Below, piece after piece: positions 1 through 5,614 of a stretch of 5,616 nt of DNA (the stretch's first letter is position 1; each line of letters opens with the position of its first letter). The notes below the pieces were generated by a model that ran no database searches, was not told the origin of the DNA, and saw nothing but the letters and a program-made list of their open reading frames with translations. Both the position numbers and the translations under genes were made by a program. Origin of the DNA: an uncultured Pirellulaceae bacterium (lineage in GTDB: Bacteria > Planctomycetota > Planctomycetia > Pirellulales > Pirellulaceae); the NCBI GenBank assembly GCA_947259675.1, contig CAMYNE010000183.1, positions 1 to 5,616 on the forward strand, in the 5' to 3' direction.

Positions 1-2
1 CG

Positions 3-128
3 CGAGTCGGCATGGACGAAATTCCGCGGGCGGTTCGGAAAACGATCAAGAAAGAAGCCTTTGGAGGTCGGGTCATTGAAGTCGAGAAAGAATACGATGT
101 CACGGGGCGCTATAAAACCAGCCACTAA
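3..128 (+). pseudogene. 3' fragment of a PepSY-like domain protein, truncated by the IS21 element
   Basis: The reading frame is open from the window edge and stops at TAA 126-128. Host-derived residues up to about position 97 read MDEIPRAVRKTIKKEA, then GGRVIEVEKEYD. The pattern (I/V)P-x-A-V-x-x-T-I-x-K-E-A followed by a glycine and an I-x-E-(I/V)-E-K strand is typical of PepSY-like (putative beta-lactamase-inhibitor-like) domains, small and usually periplasmic or secreted domains common in planctomycetes. From position 98 the frame runs into the IS terminal repeat, which adds VTGRYKTSH and the stop. The normal C-terminal strand of the domain, usually ending in a Tyr-containing segment after the E-K-E stretch, is therefore replaced. 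The true start lies outside the window. The family call rests on motif memory for about 30 residues, so the domain is moderately supported and any specific function is unknown. The product is probably non-functional, but a folded fragment cannot be excluded. Confidence 0.55.
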
Positions 129-153
129 TGGGCGCTTCAAAACCAGCCACTTT
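98..153 (+). repeat. Left terminal inverted repeat of the IS21 element (istB side)
   Basis: It begins TGTCACGGGGCGC, then contains AAAACCAGCCAC (114-125), ATGGGCGCTT (128-137) and a second AAAACCAGCCAC (139-150). It matches the reverse complement of 2686-2740 with about five substitutions and one single-base indel. The duplicated core is probably a binding site for the IstA helix-turn-helix, because IS21 ends are known to carry multiple transposase-binding repeats. The first bases also provide the stop codon that ends the truncated upstream gene. Confidence 0.92.
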
Positions 154-183
154 TTGTGAGTGGTGGTGATTGAGTGGGTTTAT

Positions 184-1020
184 TTAGTTCTCTTCGGCGC
201 TGGACCCGGTGGGCGCTTTGGCTGGTTTTGAATTCTTTTTCCTTTTTCTTGACCCGGTGGGCGCTTTCTTGGCAGTGGCTGGTTTTGAATCAGACCGTCG
301 GTTGCCAAGTCGGTACGACTTGCCGCCGAAACTGAAGATCTCCGCGTGGTGCAGAAACCGATCCAGAATCGCCGTGGCCGTGGCAACGTCCCCCAACAGC
401 TTGCCCCAATCTTCCAGCGGACGATTCGACGTCATGATCGTTGAACGGGTCTCGTAACGTCGCATCACGATCTCGAACAGGAACTCGCCGCTGCGTTTGG
501 GGAGCTGCTTCATCCCGAAGTCGTCGATGATCAGCAAGTCGGGTTTCAGGTAACGGGACATCACACGATCATGTCCGTCCATTGCTTCATCATGCAGCAG
601 GTCACGGACCACATCGAAGATGCTCCGGTAGTGAACGTGGTAACCTTGTTTGATCAGTTGATATCCAAGTCCCTGGACAATGTGACTCTTCCCCGTTCCC
701 GGCGGAGCACAGAACAGCACGTCACGATGCTGTTCAATAAAACGTCCCGTCGCCAGATCGTAGACTTCGCTTTTCTTGATCGCCGGATTAAAACTCCAAT
801 CGAACTCTTCGAGGCTCTTGAGTTCGCGGAAGGCTGCCGACTTAACTCGTCGTGCGATCTGACGTTCTTTGCGAACCAGTAACTCGTCTTGCAGGATCAA
901 CTCCAGGAACTCGGCATGCGTCAGGTGATTTCCGCCCGCTTCCTGCAGACGGATGTCCAGCGTTTCGGCCAATCCCGACAGCCGTAGCGTCTTCAGTGTA
1001 AAAGATAATGATTCATTCAT
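184..1020 (-). CDS. istB: IS21 helper of transposition IstB (AAA+ ATPase)
   Basis: IstB is the ATP-dependent partner of the IstA transposase. In IS21 it assembles on DNA, selects and bends the target and stimulates strand transfer. The 278-aa product shows the IstB N-terminal helical region (about 1-75), Walker A CAPPGTGKSH (104-113), Walker B LLIIDDFG (162-169), sensor-1-like TSNRP (197-201) and an arginine-finger-like RFLHHAEIF (221-229). Walker A has Ala105 where Gly is usual, but Lys111 and Ser112 are present. The usual IstB core ends near residue 242. Residues 243-278 form an extra basic, low-complexity tail with two SKPA..KAPTGS repeats that match a linker in IstA. The ATG overlaps the istA stop (ATGAATGA), suggesting translational coupling, and AAGGAAG lies 11 bases upstream. 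It is expected to be co-transcribed with istA and to act in the cytoplasm. The family assignment is secure; a role for the tail is unknown. Confidence 0.95.
   Translation of the reverse strand: MNESLSFTLKTLRLSGLAETLDIRLQEAGGNHLTHAEFLELILQDELLVRKERQIARRVKSAAFRELKSLEEFDWSFNPAIKKSEVYDLATGRFIEQHRDVLFCAPPGTGKSHIVQGLGYQLIKQGYHVHYRSIFDVVRDLLHDEAMDGHDRVMSRYLKPDLLIIDDFGMKQLPKRSGEFLFEIVMRRYETRSTIMTSNRPLEDWGKLLGDVATATAILDRFLHHAEIFSFGGKSYRLGNRRSDSKPATAKKAPTGSRKRKKNSKPAKAPTGSSAEEN
203..290 (-). repeat. Two internal copies of the IS repeat inside the 3' end of istB
   Basis: On the plus strand, 203-232 and 251-290 both read GACCCGGTGGGCGCTTT, then a spacer, then GGCTGGTTTTGAA. The spacer is absent in the first copy and about 10 bases in the second. 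On the coding strand each copy gives TCAAAACCAGCCA followed by AAGCGCCCACCGGGTC and encodes SKPA..KAPTGS. The core is the same as in both IS ends, but these copies are inverted relative to the adjacent left terminal repeat (114-150). Confidence 0.9.
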
Positions 1021-2632
1021 AGGTCAGTGCTTCCTTTCTAAAATCAACACGGACAAGATTCCCGTACTCCGATAAGTTCCGGATCAGGGGATGCTCGTCG
1101 AGAAACTCAAACGACTGTTGCTGATCAGCTCCGTGCTTGATCAACTGTCGAATGGACTTGAGCCGATAACAGCCATTGGTGTGGGCTGTTTGGCAGGCTT
1201 GTTCGATTTCTTTGCTGGAATGTTTGTGGCTCAAGTTCAACAGGCCGTGAAGAACCCGAACGGATTGCACGCCCCGATGGGCAACCAGCCCCAACGTCCA
1301 AGCTTTCGTTTTTGGCCCGATGACCGAGGTTTTTTGCAATAACCAGTCGGTTCCTCGTTCAACCGGACTGATTTTCTCTGAGGCGATATGTTCGCGGTGG
1401 GTACTGAATTTGCCTTCGGGTTGCTTGGCGTGCGTGCAGATCAAGTTCATCCGGTTGTCGTAGACACGAACCAGTCGCGAGTCCCAACGAACCCACAACG
1501 TGCGGCCGAGGTACTCCGGCGGCACACTGTAGTACGACTTGTCGACGGCGAAGTGACCATCGCGACTGACTTTGCGCTGGGCTTCTTTGAAGTTTGCGAA
1601 GCGGGCCACTGGCAACGAGAGCAGTTTGGCTTTCTCGTTTTTTTCGAACAGCTTTTTGACTTGCTTACGAGTTGTTCCGTGGATCCGCGTGTCAGCAACG
1701 GTCTGTTCCCAGCGACGCAAGTGTTCATTCTGCTCAGCCAGGCTCTTGAACGTGCGGCCTTTAAGTGCATTCTCTTGAACATAGTCCACACCCCGTTCAA
1801 CCTTGCCTTTGTGGCGAGGCGTTCTTGGTTTGGTCGGTAGCAGGACCGTGCCGTAATGCTCGCAGAAACTTTGCAGCTTGGGATTCAAGTCGGGATCGTA
1901 CCAGTCGGCTTGAATCACGGCCGCTTTCAAGTTGTCAGGAACCAGCGTTTTTGGAACGCCGCCAAAATGCCTGAAGGCGTTTTCCAAAACGGCAATCAAG
2001 TTGTCCGTGGTTTGTCGAAAGACAGATTCGCTGTAGCCTTTTCGGGAATGACTGAGCACGACTCGCAGCACATGAGTGCGGCGACGCTTGCCATTTTTAT
2101 CAATCACCGGAGCTCCGCTGCCGAAGTCGATTTGAGCTTCTTCTCCAGGACCGACTTCAATGCGACGAAACGGTAACGGCGTTTTGTTTTTGAGTTTTCC
2201 AACGTACCGGCGAACACTCGGGTAGCTGCCGGTGAACCCATGCTCAATGACCAGGTCCTGGTATATCCGCTGGGCCGAAAGGTCTTGTTCAAGCCACCCA
2301 AGAATCGATGTCCGATAGGGTTCGCAGAGACTGCGGGAAGATGGGCCCGATTGAGTTTGGCCACCCGGCGACCCGGTGGGCGCTTTGCCAAAAGTGGCTG
2401 GTTTTGAAATCTCGTTTTCAGCCGCCGACCCGGGGGGCGCTTTTTCGGTAGTGGCTGGTTTTGAATCTGGCGACCCGGTGGGCGCTTTGGCTGGTTTTGA
2501 GTCCTGTTTCAGGTAGTGAGCAACCGTTTCTCGGTTGACCCCAAGTTCACGCGCGATCCGCCGCTGGGACCAGCCTCGTTCGTGTAACGTCTTGATTGAC
2601 AACACTTTAGCCTCTCTGAGTTGGTTGGCCAT
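1013..2632 (-). CDS. istA: IS21-family transposase IstA (DDE recombinase)
   Basis: IstA binds the IS ends and catalyses strand cleavage and transfer. The 539-aa product has an N-terminal helix-turn-helix (about 1-42, with WSQRRIARELGVNRETVAHY), a repetitive linker (44-99), a second helical/HTH-like region (about 103-147), an RNase-H-like integrase core (about 160-320) and a C-terminal beta/basic region (about 350-430). The probable DDE residues are Asp169 in EEAQIDFG, Asp233 in LVPDNLKAAV and Glu279 in HKGKVERGV, all present in their usual contexts. The linker is unusual: it contains three SKPA..KAPTGS units encoded by the same DNA repeat found in the IS ends. The ATG at 2632 is preceded by a purine-rich GAAGGAAGGAAA, a good ribosome-binding site at slightly long spacing. 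The 3' end overlaps istB by 8 bases. No frameshift or missing motif is seen, so it looks intact. Confidence 0.96.
   Translation of the reverse strand: MANQLREAKVLSIKTLHERGWSQRRIARELGVNRETVAHYLKQDSKPAKAPTGSPDSKPATTEKAPPGSAAENEISKPATFGKAPTGSPGGQTQSGPSSRSLCEPYRTSILGWLEQDLSAQRIYQDLVIEHGFTGSYPSVRRYVGKLKNKTPLPFRRIEVGPGEEAQIDFGSGAPVIDKNGKRRRTHVLRVVLSHSRKGYSESVFRQTTDNLIAVLENAFRHFGGVPKTLVPDNLKAAVIQADWYDPDLNPKLQSFCEHYGTVLLPTKPRTPRHKGKVERGVDYVQENALKGRTFKSLAEQNEHLRRWEQTVADTRIHGTTRKQVKKLFEKNEKAKLLSLPVARFANFKEAQRKVSRDGHFAVDKSYYSVPPEYLGRTLWVRWDSRLVRVYDNRMNLICTHAKQPEGKFSTHREHIASEKISPVERGTDWLLQKTSVIGPKTKAWTLGLVAHRGVQSVRVLHGLLNLSHKHSSKEIEQACQTAHTNGCYRLKSIRQLIKHGADQQQSFEFLDEHPLIRNLSEYGNLVRVDFRKEALTYE
2370..2501 (-). 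repeat. Three internal copies of the IS repeat inside istA
   Basis: On the plus strand, copies at 2370-2409, 2427-2466 and 2472-2501 each start GACCCGG(T/G)GGGCGCTTT and end GGCTGGTTTTGA, with spacers of about 10, 10 and 0 bases. They lie between the N-terminal helix-turn-helix and the rest of IstA, encode the SKPA..KAP(T/P)GS linker and have the same orientation as the two cores in the right terminal repeat. Long-spacer and no-spacer versions occur here just as in istB, which suggests duplication of a shared unit. Confidence 0.9.
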
Positions 2633-2685
2633 TCCGTTCGATTTCCTTCCTTCAAAAAGAAAGAAAATCTAACGAAACCGCCCTC

Positions 2686-2740
2686 AAAGTGGCTGGTTTT
2701 CAAGCGCCCATCAATGGCTGGTTTTGGGCGCCCCGTGACA
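2686..2740 (-). repeat. Right terminal inverted repeat of the IS21 element (istA side)
   Basis: Read on the minus strand it begins TGTCACGGGGCGC, then AAAACCAGCCA (2715-2725), ATGGGCGCTT and a second AAAACCAGCCAC (2689-2700). It pairs with 98-153 along its whole length. It lies about 54 bp upstream of the istA start, so the istA promoter must be in or very near it. I could not identify a convincing -10/-35 pair. Confidence 0.92.
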
Positions 2741-2757
2741 ATGTATTGCCTACCATT

Positions 2758-2794
2758 GTCTTCGCGACTAATCCATCACAACAAGGATTGAAAC
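2758..2794 (+). repeat. Lone CRISPR-repeat-like sequence, 37 nt
   Basis: The stretch starts GTCTTCGCGACT and ends AAGGATTGAAAC. The terminal GGATTGAAAC is a hallmark end of many type I and III CRISPR repeats, the length fits, and an internal AATCC/GGATT pair (2770-2774 and 2785-2789) would give the short stem often seen in such repeats. Only one copy occurs in the window and there is no spacer-repeat periodicity, so this is not an array. It could be a stranded terminal repeat brought here by a rearrangement, or a chance match. No cas gene is present. Confidence 0.3.
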
Positions 2795-2941
2795 ATCGTT
2801 GCACTTGGACAAGCGAGCACCAAAGGCGTTTTCTACAAGTTCTTCAAACCACACAAAGCACGTTGGCTGGTCAAGAAAATTGAATTCCAAACCACACCGA
2901 AGCACGGCAGTTGGGCGTGCGGAAAGAATATCGTCTGCTGA
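2792..2941 (+). pseudogene. Decayed fragment of an IS630-family transposase
   Basis: One frame reads ASTKGVFYKFFKPHKARW, then LVKKIEFQTTPKHGSW before a TGA. This closely follows the C-terminal part of the IS630/Tc1-like DDE domain, where a D-N-x-S-T-H region is followed by a helix, (L/I)EF-x-x-TP-x-HGSW and then the catalytic Glu. Here the catalytic Asp-Asn is disturbed: reading TTGGACAA one base out restores Leu-Asp-Asn, implying a small indel. The conserved His before Lys-Gly is lost, and the sequence diverges right after HGSW so the Glu is missing. There is no start codon and no N-terminal half. It is a dead remnant wedged between the IS21 end and the lipoprotein gene, marking older transposition at this locus. 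The family call rests on the TP-x-HGSW signature and is fairly good; the exact element is unknown. Confidence 0.65.
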
Positions 2942-2952
2942 AGTGACACACG

Positions 2953-3429
2953 CTAGTGATCGTCTTTTGCATGATCGTCGGATTTTTGGGCATGCTGATC
3001 GCTGACCGCTTCTTCATGCTCCGGCAACAACGTGGTTAACGATTCAAGCTGTTTTGCCGTTTCCGTCATCGTCTCGCCAAATTGGAAACGGATCTCTGCG
3101 ATACGACTGCGGACCTGCTTAAGCTGTTCGGTGGCGATCGTCCACTTCGATTGCACATCCTGAAGCTGAGTTTTAGTGTTGGCGAGTTCTTGTTTCGATT
3201 GCTCAAGCTCGTCCAAAGTTGTCATGAGTTTTGATTCAGCTTCTTCGAGGATTTGGATCAGTTCAGCATTTTGCTCATTCAGTTCAGCGATCTTTTCTTC
3301 CAATGTGATCGGCCGCTCAACTGGTTGACTTCCAGGGACGGCGACTCCTGAATCGGTAATGGCTGCGTCGCAACCAAACAAAAGCAAGGCAAAGAAACAA
3401 ATCAAAAACTTCGTTAAATGATGATCCAT
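2953..3429 (-). CDS. Small coiled-coil lipoprotein with His/Asp-rich C-terminus
   Basis: The 158-aa product starts MDHHLTKFLICFFALLLFGC, a classic lipoprotein signal: short charged start, hydrophobic core (8-18) and LFGC, with Cys20 as the likely lipidated residue. Phe at -2 is not the commonest lipobox choice. Asp21 follows the Cys; by the E. coli rule this favours inner-membrane retention, but the rule may not hold here. Residues 42-134 are a heptad-like, Glu/Gln/Lys/Leu-rich coiled coil, and 136-158 are rich in His, Asp and Glu (ending DDHAKDDH), which might bind metal or simply be a charged tail. A longer frame reaches 3570, but the internal ATG at 3429 puts the signal peptide exactly at the N-terminus and has a candidate promoter just upstream. 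The Shine-Dalgarno is weak (GAAAGA). It runs divergently from the membrane-protein gene. No family is recognised; a periplasmic spacer or scaffold role is only a guess. Confidence 0.75.
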   Translation of the reverse strand: MDHHLTKFLICFFALLLFGCDAAITDSGVAVPGSQPVERPITLEEKIAELNEQNAELIQILEEAESKLMTTLDELEQSKQELANTKTQLQDVQSKWTIATEQLKQVRSRIAEIRFQFGETMTETAKQLESLTTLLPEHEEAVSDQHAQKSDDHAKDDH

Positions 3430-3472
3430 AGCTGTCTTTCGAACGACGGAATCAAAAAAAGGCCCCGTTATC

Positions 3473-3500
3473 AAGATATTTTCACCGGCCCGTTTTGCAA
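3473..3500 (-). promoter_or_regulatory. Candidate sigma70-like promoter for the lipoprotein gene
   Basis: On the minus strand, TTGCAA (3500-3495) and TATCTT (3478-3473) are separated by 16 bases, each matching the consensus at four of six positions. Transcription would start about 37 bases before the ATG at 3429 and downstream of the upstream in-frame ATGs, which supports the short, signal-peptide start. Matches this weak arise by chance, so confidence is low. Confidence 0.3.
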
Positions 3501-3699
3501 GTCTTAACCTGCGTTTCGGCAGCAATCTTCGAGAATCCATAAACTCAATGTCGATGCGACAATTAGTCATTCTCGCAGCTGTTTAGCTGGATTATTAACC
3601 TAACCCGCATAACCAAACTAAATTCGTGTCGGGGACCTACCGGTCGTAACCTATGTTTTTTGACGTAGAAAACAAACATCACCCATCAATTATGTAGCA

Positions 3700-3715
3700 G
3701 AAGTCGTGAGACTTC
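3700..3715 (+). repeat. Perfect inverted repeat with GTGA tetraloop in the leader of the membrane-protein gene
   Basis: GAAGTC-GTGA-GACTTC forms a 6-bp stem closed by a GNRA-type loop, 70 bases upstream of the ATG at 3786. It could be a leader RNA hairpin, an operator dyad, or one copy of a dispersed hairpin repeat family. No U-run follows, so it is not an intrinsic terminator. Confidence 0.5.
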
Positions 3716-3785
3716 AGGCCAGCGGATAGTAATCGAATTCTCACCAATCCAGCTACCAATTCCCGGACACGCTCAATTTATTTTC

Positions 3786-5555
3786 ATGTATTCCAAATTT
3801 TCATTCGACCGTTTTATTACGTTCGCGATCGTCGTGCTCACGATACTTGTGTCGGCATTGGCGATGTCACCGAGTGTGGCTGACCCGGACTTGTGGGGGC
3901 ACGTGCAATTCGGTCGCGATTTCCTGAACACAGGATCGCTGGAAACGACGACGAGTTATTCATTCACGTCCGAAGGCTATCGCTGGATCAATCATGAAAA
4001 CGTTTCCGAAATTGTGATGGCATGGATCGTCGAAAACATCGGTCCACATGGATTGATTTGGGGCAAATTCCTGTTGAGCTTGTTTGTGATTGGATCCATT
4101 CTGTTTTTCAATCTTCGCAGCAAAGTCAGCCTGATTCCAGCTTGCGTGTTGACAATTTTGGTGGCCTGGAATCTGGGTTATCACTGGAGTTTTCGCCCGC
4201 AATTGTCTTCATTTTTCTTTTTTACGGTGATGGTGATTTTGCTTCAGTTGAGTTTCACGGGCTGGCGTGAGAATTGGCATTTGAAGTGGTTTAAGCCTCG
4301 GTTGTTGACGCGCGACGACTCAAATGACGAAATTGACTACAGCTGGATGCACAGTCGTTTATTATGGATTGTTCCGCTACTGTTCTTTTTGTGGACCAAC
4401 TCGCACGGCGGGTTTGTCGCAGGCGTCTGTGTTTATGTTGCTTATCTGGGATGCCGAGCGATGGAAGCGTTGTCCAGCTATTGGCCAAAGGGCTGGGGAC
4501 TCGTTCGCCGAATGTCATTGATGATCGCGGTCGCCGTGCTCGCAACGTTACTGAATCCATACTCATATCGCTTGCCCGCGTGGTTGCTCGAATCACTCGG
4601 GACACCGAGACCTGAGATTCTGGATTGGTCATCGGACCAGTTGTTAAGCATGATTGGAGTCAAATTCTGGGCGCTGGTTGTGGTCGTTGCTGCGGCAATA
4701 GCTTTTTCACGCCGCAGCCTTGATTTCACGCAAACCGTGATTTTGGCGATCACGCTGTGGCAAGCCGTCAGTCACTTTCGGCACGTGCCATTTTTTGCGA
4801 TTCTCGCTGGGTTCTGGGCCGGACCGCATCTGCATTCGTGTTTTGTCCGGCTAACACAACTGGAAACCGATTTAGACAACGGGCGCGAATCGCGCATGGG
4901 CAGAATTACAGTTGTCGCGGCAATGGTTGCGTTAATGAGTCTCATTGGATATCAGTTATCGGATCGTCTCGGCCAGTTACGTGTTGATCGCCAAGTCTTC
5001 CCGGTCGATGCGGTCCAGTTTATGCATGACAATCATCTCGGAGGCAGACTGGTTGTGACCTACGACTGGGCTCAATTCTCGATAGCCGCGTTGTGTGTCG
5101 AAGACAATTTGCAACCGGGACAACCTGTTTCTCGAGTCGCATTTGATGGACGATTTCGAACCTGTTATCCGCAGTCAATCGTGGACATGCATTTTGATCT
5201 GCTCTTCGGTGACAAGACGAAAAGATCTCGCAGCCCCGAATCCGGACCGATCGATCCAACCCGGGTTTTGAGACATGGCGAGCCTGAACTTGTGCTGATT
5301 CGACGGCGAGGCGAATTGTCGGAGCAGGTGATGGCCATGCAAACCAAGGACTGGTCTCTGCTTTATCAGGACAATTTGGCTCAGCTTTGGGGTCGACAGA
5401 ATAAGTATGATAAAACGCAAAGTCCGTATTATGTTCCGCTGGAAAAACGCATAATCGGAACTGAAACGCCCGAGGGTTACGTCGATTGGCCGGCGTTACC
5501 GATGAAAAGTGTGCCCGCAAGATCCCCGGGACAGCTGGTTAACGTCTCTCCCTAG
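3786..5555 (+). CDS. Polytopic membrane protein, GT-C glycosyltransferase-like, with C-terminal soluble domain
   Basis: The 589-aa product has about 10-12 predicted hydrophobic segments, including 10-28, 92-109, 115-132, 140-157, 191-206, 208-222, 244-258, 293-307, 315-328, 334-346 and 374-392, then a soluble C-terminal region (about 400-589). Right after the first helix comes ADPDLWGHVQFGRDFL (32-47), followed by a YSFTSEGYRWINHENVSE block (58-75). This layout (DPDLW-x-H-x-x-x-G, then an F-S/T-x-x-G-x-x-W-x-x-HE block) is seen in a broad group of bacterial membrane proteins resembling GT-C glycosyltransferases, in which an acidic motif in the first extracytoplasmic loop is catalytic. A polyprenyl-linked sugar donor is therefore plausible but unproven. 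The C-terminal part has YDWAQFSI (426-433) and VAFDGRFRTCYP (451-462), also recurrent in this group. The ATG at 3786 has no clear Shine-Dalgarno, but the N-terminus fits a first helix. It is probably monocistronic; the substrate is unknown. Confidence 0.85.
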   Translation: MYSKFSFDRFITFAIVVLTILVSALAMSPSVADPDLWGHVQFGRDFLNTGSLETTTSYSFTSEGYRWINHENVSEIVMAWIVENIGPHGLIWGKFLLSLFVIGSILFFNLRSKVSLIPACVLTILVAWNLGYHWSFRPQLSSFFFFTVMVILLQLSFTGWRENWHLKWFKPRLLTRDDSNDEIDYSWMHSRLLWIVPLLFFLWTNSHGGFVAGVCVYVAYLGCRAMEALSSYWPKGWGLVRRMSLMIAVAVLATLLNPYSYRLPAWLLESLGTPRPEILDWSSDQLLSMIGVKFWALVVVVAAAIAFSRRSLDFTQTVILAITLWQAVSHFRHVPFFAILAGFWAGPHLHSCFVRLTQLETDLDNGRESRMGRITVVAAMVALMSLIGYQLSDRLGQLRVDRQVFPVDAVQFMHDNHLGGRLVVTYDWAQFSIAALCVEDNLQPGQPVSRVAFDGRFRTCYPQSIVDMHFDLLFGDKTKRSRSPESGPIDPTRVLRHGEPELVLIRRRGELSEQVMAMQTKDWSLLYQDNLAQLWGRQNKYDKTQSPYYVPLEKRIIGTETPEGYVDWPALPMKSVPARSPGQLVNVSP

Positions 5556-5578
5556 CCGATCGGATTTTGGCTCTCCCC

Positions 5579-5614
5579 TTAATCATAGCGGTGTCGTTCC
5601 CAAAACTGATCGCC
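5579..5614 (-). CDS. Possible C-terminal end of a convergent gene (partial)
   Basis: From the window edge the minus strand reads GDQFWERHRYD and then TAA at 5581-5579. The aromatic and charged composition looks protein-like, and a convergent gene ending 24 bases after the membrane-protein stop would be a normal arrangement. Eleven codons cannot be judged further, and the other two minus-strand frames are also open over similar lengths. Confidence 0.2.
   Translation of the reverse strand, partial: GDQFWERHRYD

Larger units (their letters stand above)
98..2740 (-). mobile_element. Complete IS21-family insertion sequence (istA-istB), 2643 bp
   Basis: The element is bounded by TG at 98 and CA at 2740, the end dinucleotides typical of IS21-family elements. 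The outer ~55 bp at each end form an imperfect inverted repeat beginning TGTCACGGGGCGC. Between them lie only two genes, both on the minus strand, in the order istA then istB with an 8-base overlap, which is the defining IS21 organisation. Both proteins are full length, with catalytic motifs intact, so the copy appears potentially active. The size is at the upper side of ordinary IS21 elements (about 2-2.6 kb). IS21 insertions normally make a 4-8 bp target duplication. Here the left flank ends GAATACGA and the right flank begins ATGTATTG, with no direct repeat, so the flanks were probably rearranged after insertion or come from different sites. Confidence 0.93.
3430..3785. other. Divergent intergenic region between the lipoprotein and membrane-protein genes
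   Basis: These 356 bases separate two divergent starts and must hold both promoters. Visible items are the candidate minus-strand promoter (3473-3500), a small CAGCT-GTTT-AGCTG hairpin (3576-3589), a GACC-TACC-GGTC dyad near 3634-3645 and a perfect 6-bp hairpin with a GTGA loop (3700-3715). A TTGACG at 3660-3665 could be a -35 element for the plus-strand gene, but no well-spaced -10 follows. I see no small gene here: the minus-strand frame extending to 3570 has no independent support. Confidence 0.6.

Noticed and set aside
1388..1840. 150-codon plus-strand open frame
   Set aside because: It lies wholly antisense to the catalytic region of istA, whose motifs are intact; no recognisable domain or ribosome-binding site.
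2689..2883. 64-codon plus-strand frame spanning the IS right end
   Set aside because: It begins in the inverted repeat, crosses the junction and runs out of frame with the IS630 signature; no independent support.
2758..2952. CRISPR array
   Set aside because: Only one repeat-like unit; the following sequence is transposase-like and no second repeat appears at the expected distance.
3430..3570. 47-codon N-terminal extension of the lipoprotein
   Set aside because: It would bury the signal peptide and lipobox inside the protein, and the candidate promoter falls within it.
3576..3589. CAGCT-GTTT-AGCTG hairpin as an operator
   Set aside because: A 5-bp stem is easily met by chance and it is not positioned over a recognisable promoter.
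5020..5520. 166-codon minus-strand open frame
   Set aside because: Antisense to the C-terminal domain of the membrane protein; Arg/Ser/Pro-rich shadow composition and no recognisable features.
5551..5581. Terminator after the membrane protein
   Set aside because: AGCC/GGCT and CCGATCGG give only short dyads with no following T-run.
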